DNA from: Lanius collurio
Taxonomy: Eukaryota; Chordata; Aves; Passeriformes; Laniidae
NCBI GenBank assembly: GCA_020086605.1
Contig: JACBWW010000017.1
Span: 21,721,573-21,785,572 of the forward strand
Length of the DNA: 64,000 bases
Direction of reading: 5' to 3'
Shown here: positions 25,072 to 38,300 of the stretch, one piece after another
Position numbering within the stretch: the first letter of the stretch is position 1
Layout: each line of letters opens with the position of its first letter
The notes under the pieces: model-generated
What the model saw: the letters and a program-made list of their open reading frames with translations, nothing else
Told to the model about the DNA's origin: nothing
The model's database searches: none
Position numbers and translations under genes: made by a program

Positions 25072-28000
25072 TTACCCTAAGCAAAAACTTTAAATACAAG
25101 CATAAAAAGTGGAACTGTGCCAATAAGAAAAATTGGCAGTTTCCTTGCCTTGGGATGCTGGACCCTTGCATATAAAGACATCCACAGCTAAAAATGTTGG
25201 CTCCCTGCAACTTTAGTCTCAAGCACTTCTTTTAGAAGTGACCAAAAGGAATATTTCATACTAAGCAAAACAAAATATTTTTTCTCTCATATAGAAGAAT
25301 TGAAATATTTTAGAACATCATTTAAACTGTTCCTTAATTTTGGCTACTAAGTCAGAGAACCAAAAATTATCTAATAACACTGCAAAATGCTGTCTTTCTA
25401 GGAAGGACTTGTGAATAGGTTGTACACAGGAATTGGTTTATCTGATAATGTGTCTTTCTTATATGGCCTTTACTGTAAAGAAAGAACACAAGTTTTTTGT
25501 AGTTGTGGTTATATAGGTATAAAATTGAATTTGACCTAAACTCAATCTCTATTTCTACTCTGATTTGCATACATCAATATTAATTCATTGATCCTCCTGG
25601 AATCTCCTTCAATTATGAGAGAGATGAAGACATGATTGAAATGTACAGCACATCTAGAAAATAAATCAAGCCCTTTGTGCTTTGATCCCATGCCCTGACA
25701 ACACTTTTTCCTCTTAGTCTTTGTAACAGAGTATGTTTTGCATACTATTGTAACACTTGTAATCCAAACTCTATTACTTATTCTTCAGGCCCTGTAGATT
25801 AATGAGATTAATTGGTTCTTCCCTTCCTTTCTACATCTAGGTATATTTTCTTACTCCCCCCAACTCTTCACCAGCCTGAATTTCCCTAGTCCCTTAGGCT
25901 TTCCCCACATGGCAGGCTGCACAGATATCTCATTCTTGCTGCTCTCCTGAGCTCTCCTCTGGTCCCAGTGTTTCAGGAAGTTCATCATCCACCTCATCCT
26001 CCCTTGCTACTATGGAAAAGTGTTTGGACCTGCTTTCACTACAGAGCAGATTCAAGTTAGACTTACAGAACTTAACAGCTGCGTTGGGCCATTGATATGA
26101 CAAAGACTAGTTCTAGTTTTCAAATTTGCAAAGTCTTTAAATGCACCTAATGAAAGTTTGGCTTTGGATATGTCCTGCCTGTGGGCAGTTAATCTGCTCT
26201 GCAGCTTTGAGTCTCCCAGTTACTTACAACTAGCCATTTGTGTACTCAATGGGCTCCACTGTGTGAGGAAACTGTTTAAAAATACATTTTAAAGAGATGT
26301 TTTCACTTCATGTGGTTTCTTACCAGCAGTGTGGTTTTTAAAAATGTTTTTTAAAACCTGTGTAGCACACAACTATGAAGCTGTACCTCAAAAGGCGAAG
26401 CAGCTCCCTTCACTTGCTGAGAGTGCTCAAGGGATCTGCTGTTGGAGCACATTGAAAGCCCTGTGCACAGCTTGAAGGATTGGTGGGAGTTTTGCTTTCT
26501 TGTGTTGGAAAAACAGTGATAAGGTTGTGCAGAAGCAGGTGGGAAAGGTTACTTAAAAATTGCTTCAATATGGCCTTTGCTATAATATTATCTGAATTGG
26601 CCTGGATATTTAGAAGAGAATTAGCCATAATGATCTCACTCTACAGCTTTTCCTTTCGTTTCTACTTTTTCTAGAAAAAAAATTAATTTGATTTTTCTAC
26701 GAAGTTCACTTGAGGTTTCTGCCTGGATCTCCTGTGTCCAACCCATCTCTCTGCCATGCCCATGTCTGCCCTGGGAAGGAGCGCTAAGGGCACTTCCAGA
26801 GATGGAAAGCCACATCAACAAAATTGCTCCCATCTAATCCTGCTGTCTTGATTAATGTCTGCTACACCAAAAGAGGTAGCAGGTCAGCCAGGTCCAGCTG
26901 CAAGGGGAGCTGAGTGTGCCAGTTTTCCCTCTTACTCAGTTGCTTCTCTGTAACTGCAGAGCAGCCTGCATGGAGATCCCATGGGTTGGGAAAGGGGTGA
27001 TGGTTTCTCAGCTGGGTGGGAGCAGTCTCACAAAGGACATTGCCTGCTGCAGACAAAATAGCTGTTCAGGGAGGCTGAAAATTATCAGACTTCAGACAAC
27101 CATCAAGCCCTGAAAATATGTTCACTTGTTCAATCGCCAAAGTAGCAAATGTATCACATTCTTAAAACAACAGTAAAATCTCATTTTACAAAATTTATTT
27201 TTGAGCCATGACAGACTCAAGATTGTTTTAATAAAAGAACAGAGCTCTTTTCCCCTGTCCTATAAATTAAAAGAAATTTTCAGCTTGGAGCAATATTTTT
27301 GGTCAAGTTATAAAACAAAAGTAATCAGAGAAAAATGTGTAATTCTTATGGAAATGAAGATAGCAGTTTCTATAATTCTCAACAGCAGACCAGTATCTGT
27401 GAGTTTTATCCATACGTACTTCGCATGTAAGTGCAAGAGTAATTGGTGGCAGAGCCCCTTGTTTTCAAATGACATGCTAAAAGCAGGTTTTTGGCCCCAT
27501 GACAAGAAGTTTCAGTTATTCAAATTAAATTTGCAAGGAACCTTTCTACTCTGTCATAAATTCTCTTTGCAAAATGCTGTGACAATGAATTCCTTAAAAG
27601 CAAGTACAAGTGGGATAAGGTTTCCAGGGAGAGTTAATATCTGTTATTTGACCAGCTGATTTATCCAAAGGCACGTTTCGTTTTTTACAGTCAGATTCCT
27701 GGTTCATATTTTATTTGCATAAAATCATGAAACAACATATCTATTCAAAATATTCATGATTGATTCAAAGGTTTTCAAATATTCTTCTCCAGCTTGTAGA
27801 AATTTTAAAAAATTATAACCCTCAGTTGCTCCCACTGAATTTTGGGTGAGCCTCACATTGAGCAAAATTAGCTTTGCTCTTTTTTGCCATTGGCTCCATT
27901 CAAACAAAATCTTCCAGTTTTGTATTTGCTGTCCAAAAATCCTTTTAGTCTCCTTTTTTTCTACCTTAAAATTCCACAAGTATTAAATCCCACACTGAAA

Positions 28001-28136
28001 GAATTGTCTTCACACACTTCCGTACAATTTGATACCAAAGATGTTTGGAAGGCAAAAATGTTCCAAATGCTAATAATCATCTGAAAGGAGACAACCAATT
28101 GGAGCAGGGAGAGCTTAATTTTCTTTTGCCTCCAAA

Positions 28137-28222
28137 AATAAAATTTAAAAATAAAATTAAAAAAAAAAAAAGAAAACCAACACTCCTTAAGGAAAAAAAA
28201 AAAAAGGGTAAAAAAATAAAGG
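28137..28222. repeat. A-rich low-complexity run
   Basis: Successive runs of 8-14 adenines interrupted by TTT, GAAAACC and GGGT. No identifiable retroposon is attached. Confidence 0.75.
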
Positions 28223-28924
28223 TGCTAGAAGTGGCTGGGAAAAGATCTTCTGAGGAATGATTTCTTTTCTCCCACTAAGAAAATAGGTATGGAAAATGTA
28301 AGTATGCACAGCTGTGTTTATTCCAATGATTAGCCATTCTATTTCTCTGTGACCTCTCTGCAGTGAGCTGGCAAGACACCTGGGTATGCTTAGAACTGTC
28401 TCATTCATACATTTACATTTATCAATTTGGACCTTTCTTTCTCCCCCTCCTTGCCCTTTTCTTCTCTAAAAAGACCACAGAAAAAAAAATCAGTTGAATC
28501 TGGTCCACTCCTTCCTCTCTCAACTTTTATTGTGTTGGCAAGGTGTTGGTTAAGACTCTACCAATGCCTTTACACATTTTAAATGACATAATAGAGACTA
28601 TTTTAACAGTGAAAATAAGACTTTCTTTTTCAGGGCTTTTTCAGGCTGAATCAGAGTGAAGAGGTGGCTGCAGTGGATCGTGTAATATGACTGCACATGT
28701 GCTGTACCTGGAGGGCAATCGAATCTGAGTCCCAGTGTTTGCATCTTCCACGCTCTACACCTGCACTTGGATTTTATTTATGCAAAGTATGTGTGCATGC
28801 AAAATCTGAGCTATCCTTACACTAGTACCTGGCAACTCTGATATTGATGGATGCTTGGTGCACATAGAGAAGTTTGCTTACAAAAGAAGACCAGTACAGA
28901 AATTTTGCAGTCCCGACTGTTACT

Positions 28925-29058
28925 GATGCAGAAGTGAGACAGAGGGGGGTTAAAGGGTTTCCTCACTGTTATCAAAGAAGTTTGGTACAGAGCTGAAATT
29001 CCCTCCTAGGTCTTCTGAGTGTTAATCCAATGCCTTACCTGCTCCTTCAACCTCGCTC
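28925..29058 (-). mobile_element. MIR/CORE-type SINE relic
   Basis: The plus strand reads as the reverse complement of a MIR-family SINE. It has GATGCAGAAGTGAGACAGAGG then GGGTTAAAGGGTTT (the GAGGTTAAGTGACTTGCCC block), then GGTACAGAGCTGAAATTC, then CTAGGTCTTCTGAGTGTTAATCCAATGCCTTACCTGCTCC, close to the CAGAGCTGGGATTAGAACCCAGG...CCAGTGCTCTAACCACT order of intact copies. The element thus lies on the minus strand and its tRNA-derived head is at the right-hand end. It is an old, diverged copy without visible duplication of target sites. Confidence 0.6.
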
Positions 29059-30979
29059 TGCAAGTATGCATCAGGCTGGGAAGCAGGGCTTCCATATTGT
29101 TTGTCTTCTACTCTTATTGAAATCAGAAGCAGAATTTCCAGAAATTGAAAGTTTCCAGATAAATTCCAGACTATTTCCCTGAAACTTGTTATAGTTTGTC
29201 CCCCTGCTTCTTTGGATATCTAGATATTTCAGAGCACCAAATACTGACTGCAAACTGCAGATCCAGCTCTTTTAATAACTGCATCTTAACCTATTGTCAT
29301 TTTCCTTGGAGTTACTCTAAGTTTGAACTGTAGAAATATGTCTGTATATACACAGAATTACAGTAAGTGAAATTACAATGAGAAGCATCTGAATACAAGG
29401 CACTCATTTTCCTTTCCTTTCAGGCTACCTGAATTCATTACCTGGCCTTCACACTGTGTGCTGTATATAATACGTCTCGTTTCCCCTCCATTCTGTAAAA
29501 TCAGCTTTCTATTTATTCTACAGCAAAACCATAACTCAAAAGCTCTGAATTGGTATTAGGTGTTAGTCAAAGGTGCATTTGATTTGCTGTTTTGGTAAGT
29601 TTTTGCAGGAAATGTTGAGGAAGGGGTGATTCCCTTATATATATATTAGTTTTTAATTTACATGTGATTAGGATGTGCAGAGTTGAGTATCCAAAACTTT
29701 CCACTGGGATCAGTAGCAGTGGTTTATGCTCAGCACTCAGCTGGAGTACCCTCCACATACAGAATAAAACTGTATGATTATTATTTAATGTATTACTGCA
29801 TTTAATTTTTATTATTATAATTATTATTATTTTATTTATTGTTGTATTTAAACACAATCTAAAGAGAAAATTACTGGGAGATTTCTTGCACCTTGAAAGG
29901 TTGCAAAAGCTGAAAGTCTTGAAACTCAAATGCAAAAAAAACTCATCATGGTAACCCACCTCCTCATGTGCCCCTCAACATCATCCTTCTGATCGGGAGA
30001 AATGTAGACAGATGAAAAATATTTCACAACAAAGCAGTCTTACAATTGGATTTGTAGGGAAGTGTAACTGAAAAACTCTGAGATAAATGGGTTTCTGTGT
30101 ATTGGTTTGCCTGCCTTTGGCTAGCCCGTTAATACACTGGAATCCACAGGGCCAAGTCTTCATAGTTTGTCTGTGGCAAAGGGAGAGAAGTTTGGTAACA
30201 CACAGGGTGGAAGAAAATGAGAGGAGCAAATGAGAATAAAAGTGAGGAATAGAAGCAGCTAGGCTGGAAACAGAGAGAAAAAGCATTGATGGGGATGTAG
30301 TATGAAATCTTTTTTTGTGCTTGACTGGAAGACTCTTCAGGTAGAACATTTATTAAGAAGTCAAAGTGCTTGCTTATACAGTCATTGCTAACCTTGTGTT
30401 CCACAGGAACAAGCTCTACTGGAAGGGGTAGCTGCATGGACTAGTTTCCTCTGGTGGGAAATCTGATTTGACAGGTTTCCACCACCTTAACTACTTGAGC
30501 TAATAAAAAAGACATTTTTTTTCCCAACCCCTAATTTTTTTAAAACTTGGATATCTACTTGCCCAGTTTTAGCATTGCCATGAAGAACTTGTTCTGGTGA
30601 GCCTAAACTGAAGCACCCCAGTAGAGTGGGAGTGCTGCAGGTGACAGTGATAGGGGACATCCCCTGTACCGTCAGAGAAACCATGTGCTTTGAGTACTGT
30701 CAGGAGCACTATAGGGATTTCCCTCTGCTCAGAGGAGGGAGAGAGAAAGGGGATTTGCTGTCCAGAAGCATCTAACCCCTCCAGTGAAATGTAACAGCAG
30801 TAGGTGACTGAGTCCTTTAGACGCCAGAGGGTCACAAGTTGGAAGATGGGATGAGGTGGGAGCCTGGCTGCCTTGCAGTGCTGATGTGGCTGAAGCCACG
30901 TCAAGGTGGCCAGACCCAGGGAGCGCCAGGGGAACAAGTTTATGAGATTCCTTTGAGCTCAAAGCCTTTTGCAAGGGTT
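29059..30979. other. Non-coding stretch
   Basis: Apart from a TTA-type microsatellite at 29797-29845 I see only unremarkable AT-rich sequence. It grades into higher GC content after about 30.6 kb. Confidence 0.45.
29797..29845. repeat. TTA/ATT microsatellite
   Basis: Interrupted repeats of ATT, TTAT and TTATT over about 50 bp, inside a minus-strand open frame that is not protein-like. Confidence 0.8.
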
Positions 30980-32200
30980 GGGGAAGGGCTGCCTCCCCGG
31001 AGCCAGGTTGAAAGGAGGGCTGGAGGGAAAGGGTAGGAACCAGCAGCCGTCTTTGCCCTGGCCCCGAGCGAAAAGGTGGTGTGTTTGCCGCCTTCACCCC
31101 TCCCACCTTCCAGCCACATTAAAGCCCAATTATTCACGCTTGATGTCAGCAAGGTTGGGCCCTGCTACCTGCTGCTCGCAGATCCCTTCCCCGAGGGGCC
31201 GGATTACCCCGGCGTGCACCATCAGGGTGGGGTTCGTGGGGCACCCAGGCGGGCGGCAGCCCAGCGCCAGCACCCTCAGCCCCGCATGGCGCCTGCTTCA
31301 TGCCTCCCTTTTGCCTGGAGACATCACTCCTGTGGCCTCTGGGGTAGGACAGCGGCTGTGGGTGCGAGCCCTGCAGCGGCACACGGGCACCGCGGGCTCT
31401 GCAGGCTCACCAGGCCTGCTGCTGCCAGTGGAGTCTGCGCTGGACGAGGAGACAAGAGGGAACACCCAGGGCCCGATGGAGCGGCCAGAGGCACCGGGGA
31501 TGATCTGAGAATTCAAGAGGAAGGCAATAGCGAAGGGAGAGAACTGAGTTGACCCTTTTTTCCCCTCACCATTCACATGCTCACAGATTTTTATCAGGCT
31601 TTTTAGCTGCAGGGCAAAGTGTTTCTTTATAGTTCCTTCCAAAGCAAAGCTGCTGCCAGATCTGGGCTGCGGCTTCAGCAGCTGTATCCCATCCCCCAGG
31701 CCTGCACAACCCCGCTCAGGAGGGCCTGGGAGCCTTGCACAGGCCTGGCAGGAGGAGGGTTTTTGGAACCCGGTAAGGGCTCTGTGCACACAGCGCTGTT
31801 GGCATTTCGGGAGGGCTTTTGCCAGCTTTCGCCAAAGCGTTTACCAAATGCACGTGGGCGCGCCAAAATCCTGCTGAGGCGACGGGGATGTGGGGCTGTG
31901 CCGCTCAGCCAGAGGCGGCACGGCGGGCTCCCCTCAGTGCGGCATGTGGGGTGCAGGCTCCTCTCTTCCCGGGGCCACCCCACAGGAACCACCAGCCGCT
32001 GATGCTCGTGCGGTGCCGAGGGGCAGAGGAGGAGGGCCGGCTGTGAAATCCACGGCGGTGGGAACCAGTACTGCTCCCTCCTCCCACCAAGCCCGAGTGT
32101 CACATCGGTGGCATCCCAGGACAGGGGCTGTGCAGCACCCACAGATGGGGAGGGGCACAGGCAAGCTGGCACGCAGCAGCTCTGCCCTCTCCCAGGGCTG
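30980..32200. promoter_or_regulatory. CpG island, possible promoter
   Basis: CpG dinucleotides, nearly absent elsewhere, are dense here. Clusters occur at about 31000-31520 (for example GGCGGGCGGC and GGGCACCGCGGGC) and 31800-32120 (for example GTGGGCGCGCC and GGCGGCACGGCGGGC). GC content is visibly far above the rest of the window. Long open frames exist on both strands (up to about 179 codons), which GC richness alone explains. A good donor, CCCG/GTAAGG, lies on the plus strand at 31773, so a plus-strand first exon or lncRNA start is possible. It lies between minus-strand candidate exons at 12.5 and 40.2 kb and could be an intragenic or alternative promoter. Confidence 0.6.
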
Positions 32201-32277
32201 ACGACAAGCTGGTCACATTCTTGAAGCCAGAATAAGACACTTTTATGGCCTGTCTGGGTTAGTTTTGTCTCTTTCTG

Positions 32278-32302
32278 TTTTTTTTTTTTTTTTTTTTTTT
32301 TT
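32278..32302. repeat. 25-nt poly(T) run
   Basis: Twenty-five uninterrupted thymines follow the CpG-dense segment. It could be the poly(A) tail of an old minus-strand retrocopy, but the sequence to its right shows no AATAAA signal or recognisable gene body. Confidence 0.9.
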
Positions 32303-35300
32303 CCCTTCCCCAGCAGAGACTTATTCGTTTGTAATAGGAAGGTTCATTGTTTTCACGTCTGATATTTCTTTGATTACTTAAAAAGAAATCCCAGAGGCTT
32401 GTTTTCACAAAATAATGATTGCATAATTGATGTGATTATGATGTATTTTGCTGTGTCACTGCAGCTCAGTTGATTATTTTAAGAAGCTCTGTACTCTGTT
32501 AGTGCTGCCATGTGTTGTGTGTGCATGGCCCAGGCTTTCATCCCCCTCCACATGTGTACATAAGCCTTTTAAGCACTGCTTTCTCCAGCAGGGACTGCAT
32601 GAGATCCTTCGCTGAACAAGGAAAATGATGCAGACCCACAAAGAGCTAATATGGGGAAATGACAAACACTGTGGGGTGAGTGACATAGTTTTTTCTGAAT
32701 AATGGCTGTCTGGTGTGAATAATCACCCTAGAATCAAATTTACCATGTGGATGAGCACACAAGTGAAAGAGTTAGGCCAAATACTAGGCTCTTTCCCTGG
32801 CTAAAAATGTACAGATAAAGAAAATGCAGACCAGTCAAGTGTTCTGGAAATAAAATTGTTCTGAAAACAAAAGCATGCAGCAGATCATTAGTGATAATAA
32901 TTAGTTAGAGCCTGAAAATATATCTGCTATATGCAGGTAGAAGTGTTTAAGAGCTCATTCAAAGAAGCCTTGTGAGAGAGGATTGCCTTCCCTTAACTCC
33001 ACTAGAACTTTTTAATTATTTTCAGCTTGAGGCTAGAGACCATTCTAAGAGTCCTTTATTTCTGCTGGTAACAATATTTTCATCTCTTTGCTGTACTTTT
33101 TTTTCTTTTCTTTTTAATTCAGGGATGAAACATTGACCCCAGTAAAGCTTCTTGGCCAAATTTCCAGATTTCTGAACCTTTTGTTTTTCTCAACATGTGT
33201 GCAATTTTCACTATTTTTGTCCAGCAGTGACCTCTGGAATTCCAGAATAATTTTCCCTCCCCTTCCTGGTGCCCTCACGTGACCCAGGAACACAAACATC
33301 TGAGAGACCTCTGGGCATCTTCACATCTGCTGGTAGGTAAGATCAGAGCCATTGTGTGATGTATTTTTAACAGCAGGTGTTGGGCTTGGAGAAGGGTGTG
33401 TTGGGTTTTGAGGGGTTGGGCAGAATCTACACTTAATTCTTAGTTCCCAGGCTATTTAGGAACAGCTTAAAAAACACACTTAATCTGTTTGTACAAATTT
33501 AACATTGTAAAACCACAATAAGGAATTGCTAATGAAGTGCAAGCCTGGATTTAGTTTCAGCTTTGCACCACTGCTGTCCTAAAAAAACAAAAAAACCCCA
33601 CTCAAACCAAAAAAAACCCCCACCAACCAACTTTAAAGCTGAGTCCAAGATTCTAGTTTACAACTTATTTTCATGAAATACTATTGATTGATTACTTGAA
33701 GCCTGTTAATTATTATTTAGTCACGGTTTTCAACACAAACTCCTTACAGCAGCAAAACAAACACTGTGGATGTTTTATCTTTTGCCAATTAACACAGTTT
33801 GAACATGAATTAAAATAGGCTGTTAGCTCAGGGTCTGATTCACGACTACATCTCTCCTGGTTGTGCTGTTGTAATCCTGTTGATTTCTGTGGCAATGCGG
33901 GAACCTCGGTGCAAAATGAGAGAAAAGGTTTTTTAATTTACTCCCCTCCCCCAGCCATGTTTAAAGGATCTTACATGAAAGCTTCACACACGAATCTTTC
34001 ATGGTCCATTAGTAGAAGTTTATCATCTAAATTAGAGAAGCAGTATAAGCAGTGTGTTTCTCCCAAAATATCATTGAAATCCTATTTTCACAGAAACCTC
34101 TCTCAAGTTTTTTTTATCAGACAAATCTAAAATGGTGCTTAGTGTTCAGTTATCTGCCAGATATAAATGGCATAAATGGATGATTACTTTAAATACATCT
34201 TCTCTGAGAAGGGAGTTGTAGGACCTCACAAAAGCATCAAGCTGTGACTACTTTCAGGAAATCACCTGGAAATAAACGATGAAGTTTGCTTTCATGTCCT
34301 TACATTCTCATTGCCTCTTTAGGCAGCTAATTGAATTCAGTATGAGCTGCAATTCATTTAGGGTATCACTAAGGAATAAATTATTTAATGTTTGGGAGAA
34401 GAGACTGAATGATCTTTCAGCAAAGCATCTATGATTGCAAATTCTCATGGCCCCTGTCACATGATTGTATCCATATCAAAATAAAGAGGGCGATTTTAGC
34501 TTGGTTGAAACTGGAAAAATTTTGATAGTAGTTTCACCAGTAAGATGGTTTCACCTGTTCACTTTTCTAGGCCACATTTGATTTTACCACATGACCTGTT
34601 GAGTTCTCCCTGATCAAAGTCAGAATAGCTATTTTTGAGTAGATGTTTTTAATAATTCTAATAATAACTTTTAATATTCTAAGGACAATAAGAACTTTTC
34701 TGTTCACTTCAGTGTAAGTAGAATCAGAATCAAAGGAGAGATCTCTACCTCAGTAGAGGTGCTACTTATTGTGGTAGTGGATGGGTTTGGAAAACTCTTG
34801 GTTAATGTGCTCAGGATGAACAATCTTTACAGGTTTTGCAGGCTGTGGCTGTCTTCTTGCTCTTCTCCATCTGGGACAGTGGAGTGCTCACTGTGTCTCA
34901 GGTCCTACACCCTGTAATGAGATACAGCAAGGGACATCTTCCCCAAGCATATCAGATGCAAATGCCACTATCTTTAGTGTGGTTGGAAGTAATTTGCAAA
35001 CGTTTCTATTCCCAGTTAGCTGAGTCCAGAGGGCATTATGAAATCTGTCCTGGTTGTGCAAATTTGTTTTACACTGACTGGTTCCATAATTGATCTGAAC
35101 TGTCTTGGAATGTTATTTAATGAATATTAAAATAACTATTACATGGATTCCAGAGATCTGTTCTCACACAGCTTGGTCTTTGCGTCTTTCACAGCACAAC
35201 AAATGTAACAAAAAAAGCAGAGAATCTGGGGGACAGTTTTATCTGACCTATCCAGTCAAAGTAGTGGGGAAGTCTCAACACACACACAAGGCCCTTTCAT

Positions 35301-38300
35301 CTGCCCTGTGATGTTTTCAAGCTCATGGAAACTTGCTTCATTCCACTGAGAATACAATTTGAGTTAGGGTTCAGACACTGAGGATGCTTTCAGACAGTAC
35401 TCAGCAGCCTGCATAGCAGTCCTGAAGTGACAGAGAAAACTTTCTCTTTGCCTTTCACAATTCCCAAGAGAATGAAGGCCAACCTTCTCCTCTGCCATAC
35501 TTCTGCAGTTGCTAAGCATTGTCTCTGGTACCTCTCCCCTCTGAGCACAACAGCCAAAGAGGGTAGCTCTCACTTCAGTTCAGTAAATCCACTGCTGGAG
35601 TTTTCATCCAAGCTGATTGCACTTGATTTCTTTCCTACTTTTCTCCCCACTTGACCCCATGATTACCTCCTTACTGGCTCTTCCACAGGGCCATTTTCAA
35701 GAGCAGGAGTACCTTCAACCACAGAAATTACTTGAGACTAGTGCCTGTAAAACAGACAGGCTCCCTTGCTCAAAGGGGAGGAACATCATTCCACACATGC
35801 TGCATGGATGTTCTGAACAAGAGATTCACCACCATTTTTCTTACTGAGCTTTGTACTTTGTCTGATGCCTGATCTGGAAGGTGTTCTCTGAAAATGCGTG
35901 TCAGGTCAGGCCTGGGAGCAGGGGGTAACACTTTGTTTGCAAATCCCAAAAAAGCTTAGATGTGATTTAGATGCTTGGAGGCTCACACTGTTATGACCTT
36001 GGCAAGTTCAGGGGAGATATTTAGGAATTTTTCTGGCAGGTAAATAGGCACCTCCAGGCATATGCAGCAGCTCAATGGGAATGTAAATGGTGGTGCTGAG
36101 AAATACAGTGGCAGGTAAGTGGTGCTAGGTGAGTAAACATTTTTGTGAATCTAGTCCAAATCCACTGCATGTAAATAAGGATAATATCTGAAATGCTGGA
36201 ACAGTGATCTGAAGGAAGTGTGGACTTGAAAAGAAAGAGGCTGATAAAGCCAGGAGAAATCCAACTGAAGGGAAAAAATCTATTTATTGAGCTCATCTAG
36301 TGAGGATTATGCAGCAGTATTTAATTGTCTGTTAAACATCAGACCCTCTGCACTTGTAGACTACCTTCAGTTACAGAGAAGGGTGGCTAGAATGTGGCTG
36401 TCAGAGTCATTCGTGTCCTGAGGGTGAGCTGAACTCTTACACTGTGTTTATGTAAAAACACAAGTGGTTCTTTTCCTCTCACCATACCTTGATGCACAGA
36501 ATTGCTGCAAGCAGGGTAATTAATCTGGTCTGTGCCTGCTCATCAAATCTTTCTTGTGGTAAGAACATCTCTAGTCTTTTTAAGTGAAAATAATTTCATT
36601 TTGGAGAAAATTGCCTTATGTTTCAGATTTGGGGTTATCCAAGAGGACAGGGTAGAGGCACCCTGCTGCAGCCTGCTGCCCACTTGAGGGCCAGAAGTGG
36701 TGCCTCCTGCACTCACTTGACCCCGGGCGTGCAGATGGACGTGGGCAGCCAGAGCCCTCAGTGGGAGCTCAGCCCTGCTCGCTCATCTCACGCCTGCGTT
36801 GGTGCTGCCCTGATAACACCCTATGGGCCACCACTGCCTGGCTGTCCTGAGAGCTCGTCGTGTGCCAGCAGCTTGCCTTCCCTCCTTCCCCTTTGCTGAG
36901 GCTCGGGGCATTCCAGCTGGGCACCCTTCTCAAAAGTCCTTTCAGTCTTGATTCATGCAGCCAGCATCTGTTATAAGTCCCATGGTAAGAATGTTATACT
37001 TTATATTTAGAGTTAGCTGAATCTGGACAAAATACTATATCTTATCCATTACTAGAAGCTAAGCTGCCTTTATTGTTGTTAGCAAAACATGTTTTTCTTC
37101 TTGGCCTGTCTTTTGTTTTGCGTGGCATCTACATTTTGATGTGGAGATCTTTCACCATGCTGTGTCGGTTTGGACAAAGTTGGAGGGAAAAGGCACATGC
37201 AAACACATCTAAGCTCATCAGAATGGTTCATGTTTGCTGCAGTATGTTTGTGAAGCGGTGTTCTGGAAGAAAGAAGATTTTCTCCATGATACATGGTTGG
37301 ATTCACCTTAACCCCAAGAATGGATGCTATTGTTGTTGCTTTTCTCTGCACACTGCAGAAGAAACACAGGGGATGAGCAGACACAAACCAGATTTTTCAA
37401 ACAAACTCTTGACAGAACAATGGATGAAATTAGTCTCTTCAAGGTTTCTGTGTCATCAAATGTTACTGTTGACACTCTGAATGTAGCAATAGTTGTTACA
37501 CTAATTAGAGTGGTGCAGTTCTGGAAACAGGAACTGTGAAAAGACTGTGTCTACAAGGTACTAATAATCTTTTGATACCTGTATTTTTGCCATTCTTTAT
37601 TATTATAATGAGAGTGTTAATGTGCGAGGGAGAAATCATGTGTGTCCTTAATAAAGAATGAAGCTGCACAGTTGTTGTCATCTTGAGTACCATATTCATT
37701 TAAAATCAAGTAGGCAACTCAAAGGTTAAGAGGTTTAATGTTCCTGAACTGTACAACTGAAGTACTATAGTCCAGGTTATTGTTAGCAATTATTCAAAGT
37801 GCTTGGGATTTTTTAATAGAATCTTCATTTTCCAGAAGAAAGACCCCCGTAACTTTAGCCAGCATTGTAGTGTGACCATTTAACTGCACAAAGTGCATCA
37901 CAAAACACTGTCATAACATAATTTGCTCCCAGACATTTATATACTGTTTGATAACCACCTTCAAACAATCTTCAGCCTCTCTTAAGTTTTCATGCCACAC
38001 ATATTTCCAGTAAAAATACGAACACTTTAAGAAGTTCTGTACTTAGATATTAATGTGATATTCCACATGCATTCCTCCCAACATAAGAAATATGCCATTT
38101 GTTTGCAGCTTTTCCAAGCACAAGAAATGGGCTTTACAAAAACAGAGAGTGTAGCATGAGCATATTGGACTGTGTGAGGAAAAAAAAAAAGCACAGAATA
38201 AATGCTATGGCAAAAGAGTACTGAAGGAAACCAACTAATTGTGGGAAGAGAGGAAGCTTAGAAAGGAATTACAGATAGTTTAGGAGTGTGTTAAATGCAA

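Larger units (their letters stand above)
24586..28923. other. Non-coding stretch
   Basis: Around 24770-25222 all three minus-strand frames are open for about 200 bp, but they lack protein-like composition and the stretch contains a 20-bp tandem duplication. The 152-codon plus-strand frame at 27201-27659 has biased but not convincing composition and no promoter or splice context. A-rich low-complexity DNA lies at 28137-28222. Confidence 0.45.

Noticed and set aside
24770..25222. 150-codon minus-strand frame with two other frames also open
   Set aside because: Three frames open together, a tandem duplication inside and no splice support on both sides.
27201..27659. 152-codon plus-strand ATG frame
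   Set aside because: No splice or promoter context, composition explained by AT-rich sequence, and no domain-like pattern.
30969..32172. Overlapping 158-179-codon frames on both strands
   Set aside because: They lie in the CpG island. High GC removes stop codons, and the peptides are rich in P, A, G, R and H without protein-like order.
35675..35737. 63-bp minus-strand segment (SQVISVVEGTPALENG...) with CCA/GTAAGG donor
   Set aside because: Use of this acceptor requires skipping a better CAG 6 bp upstream, which would bring in a stop codon.
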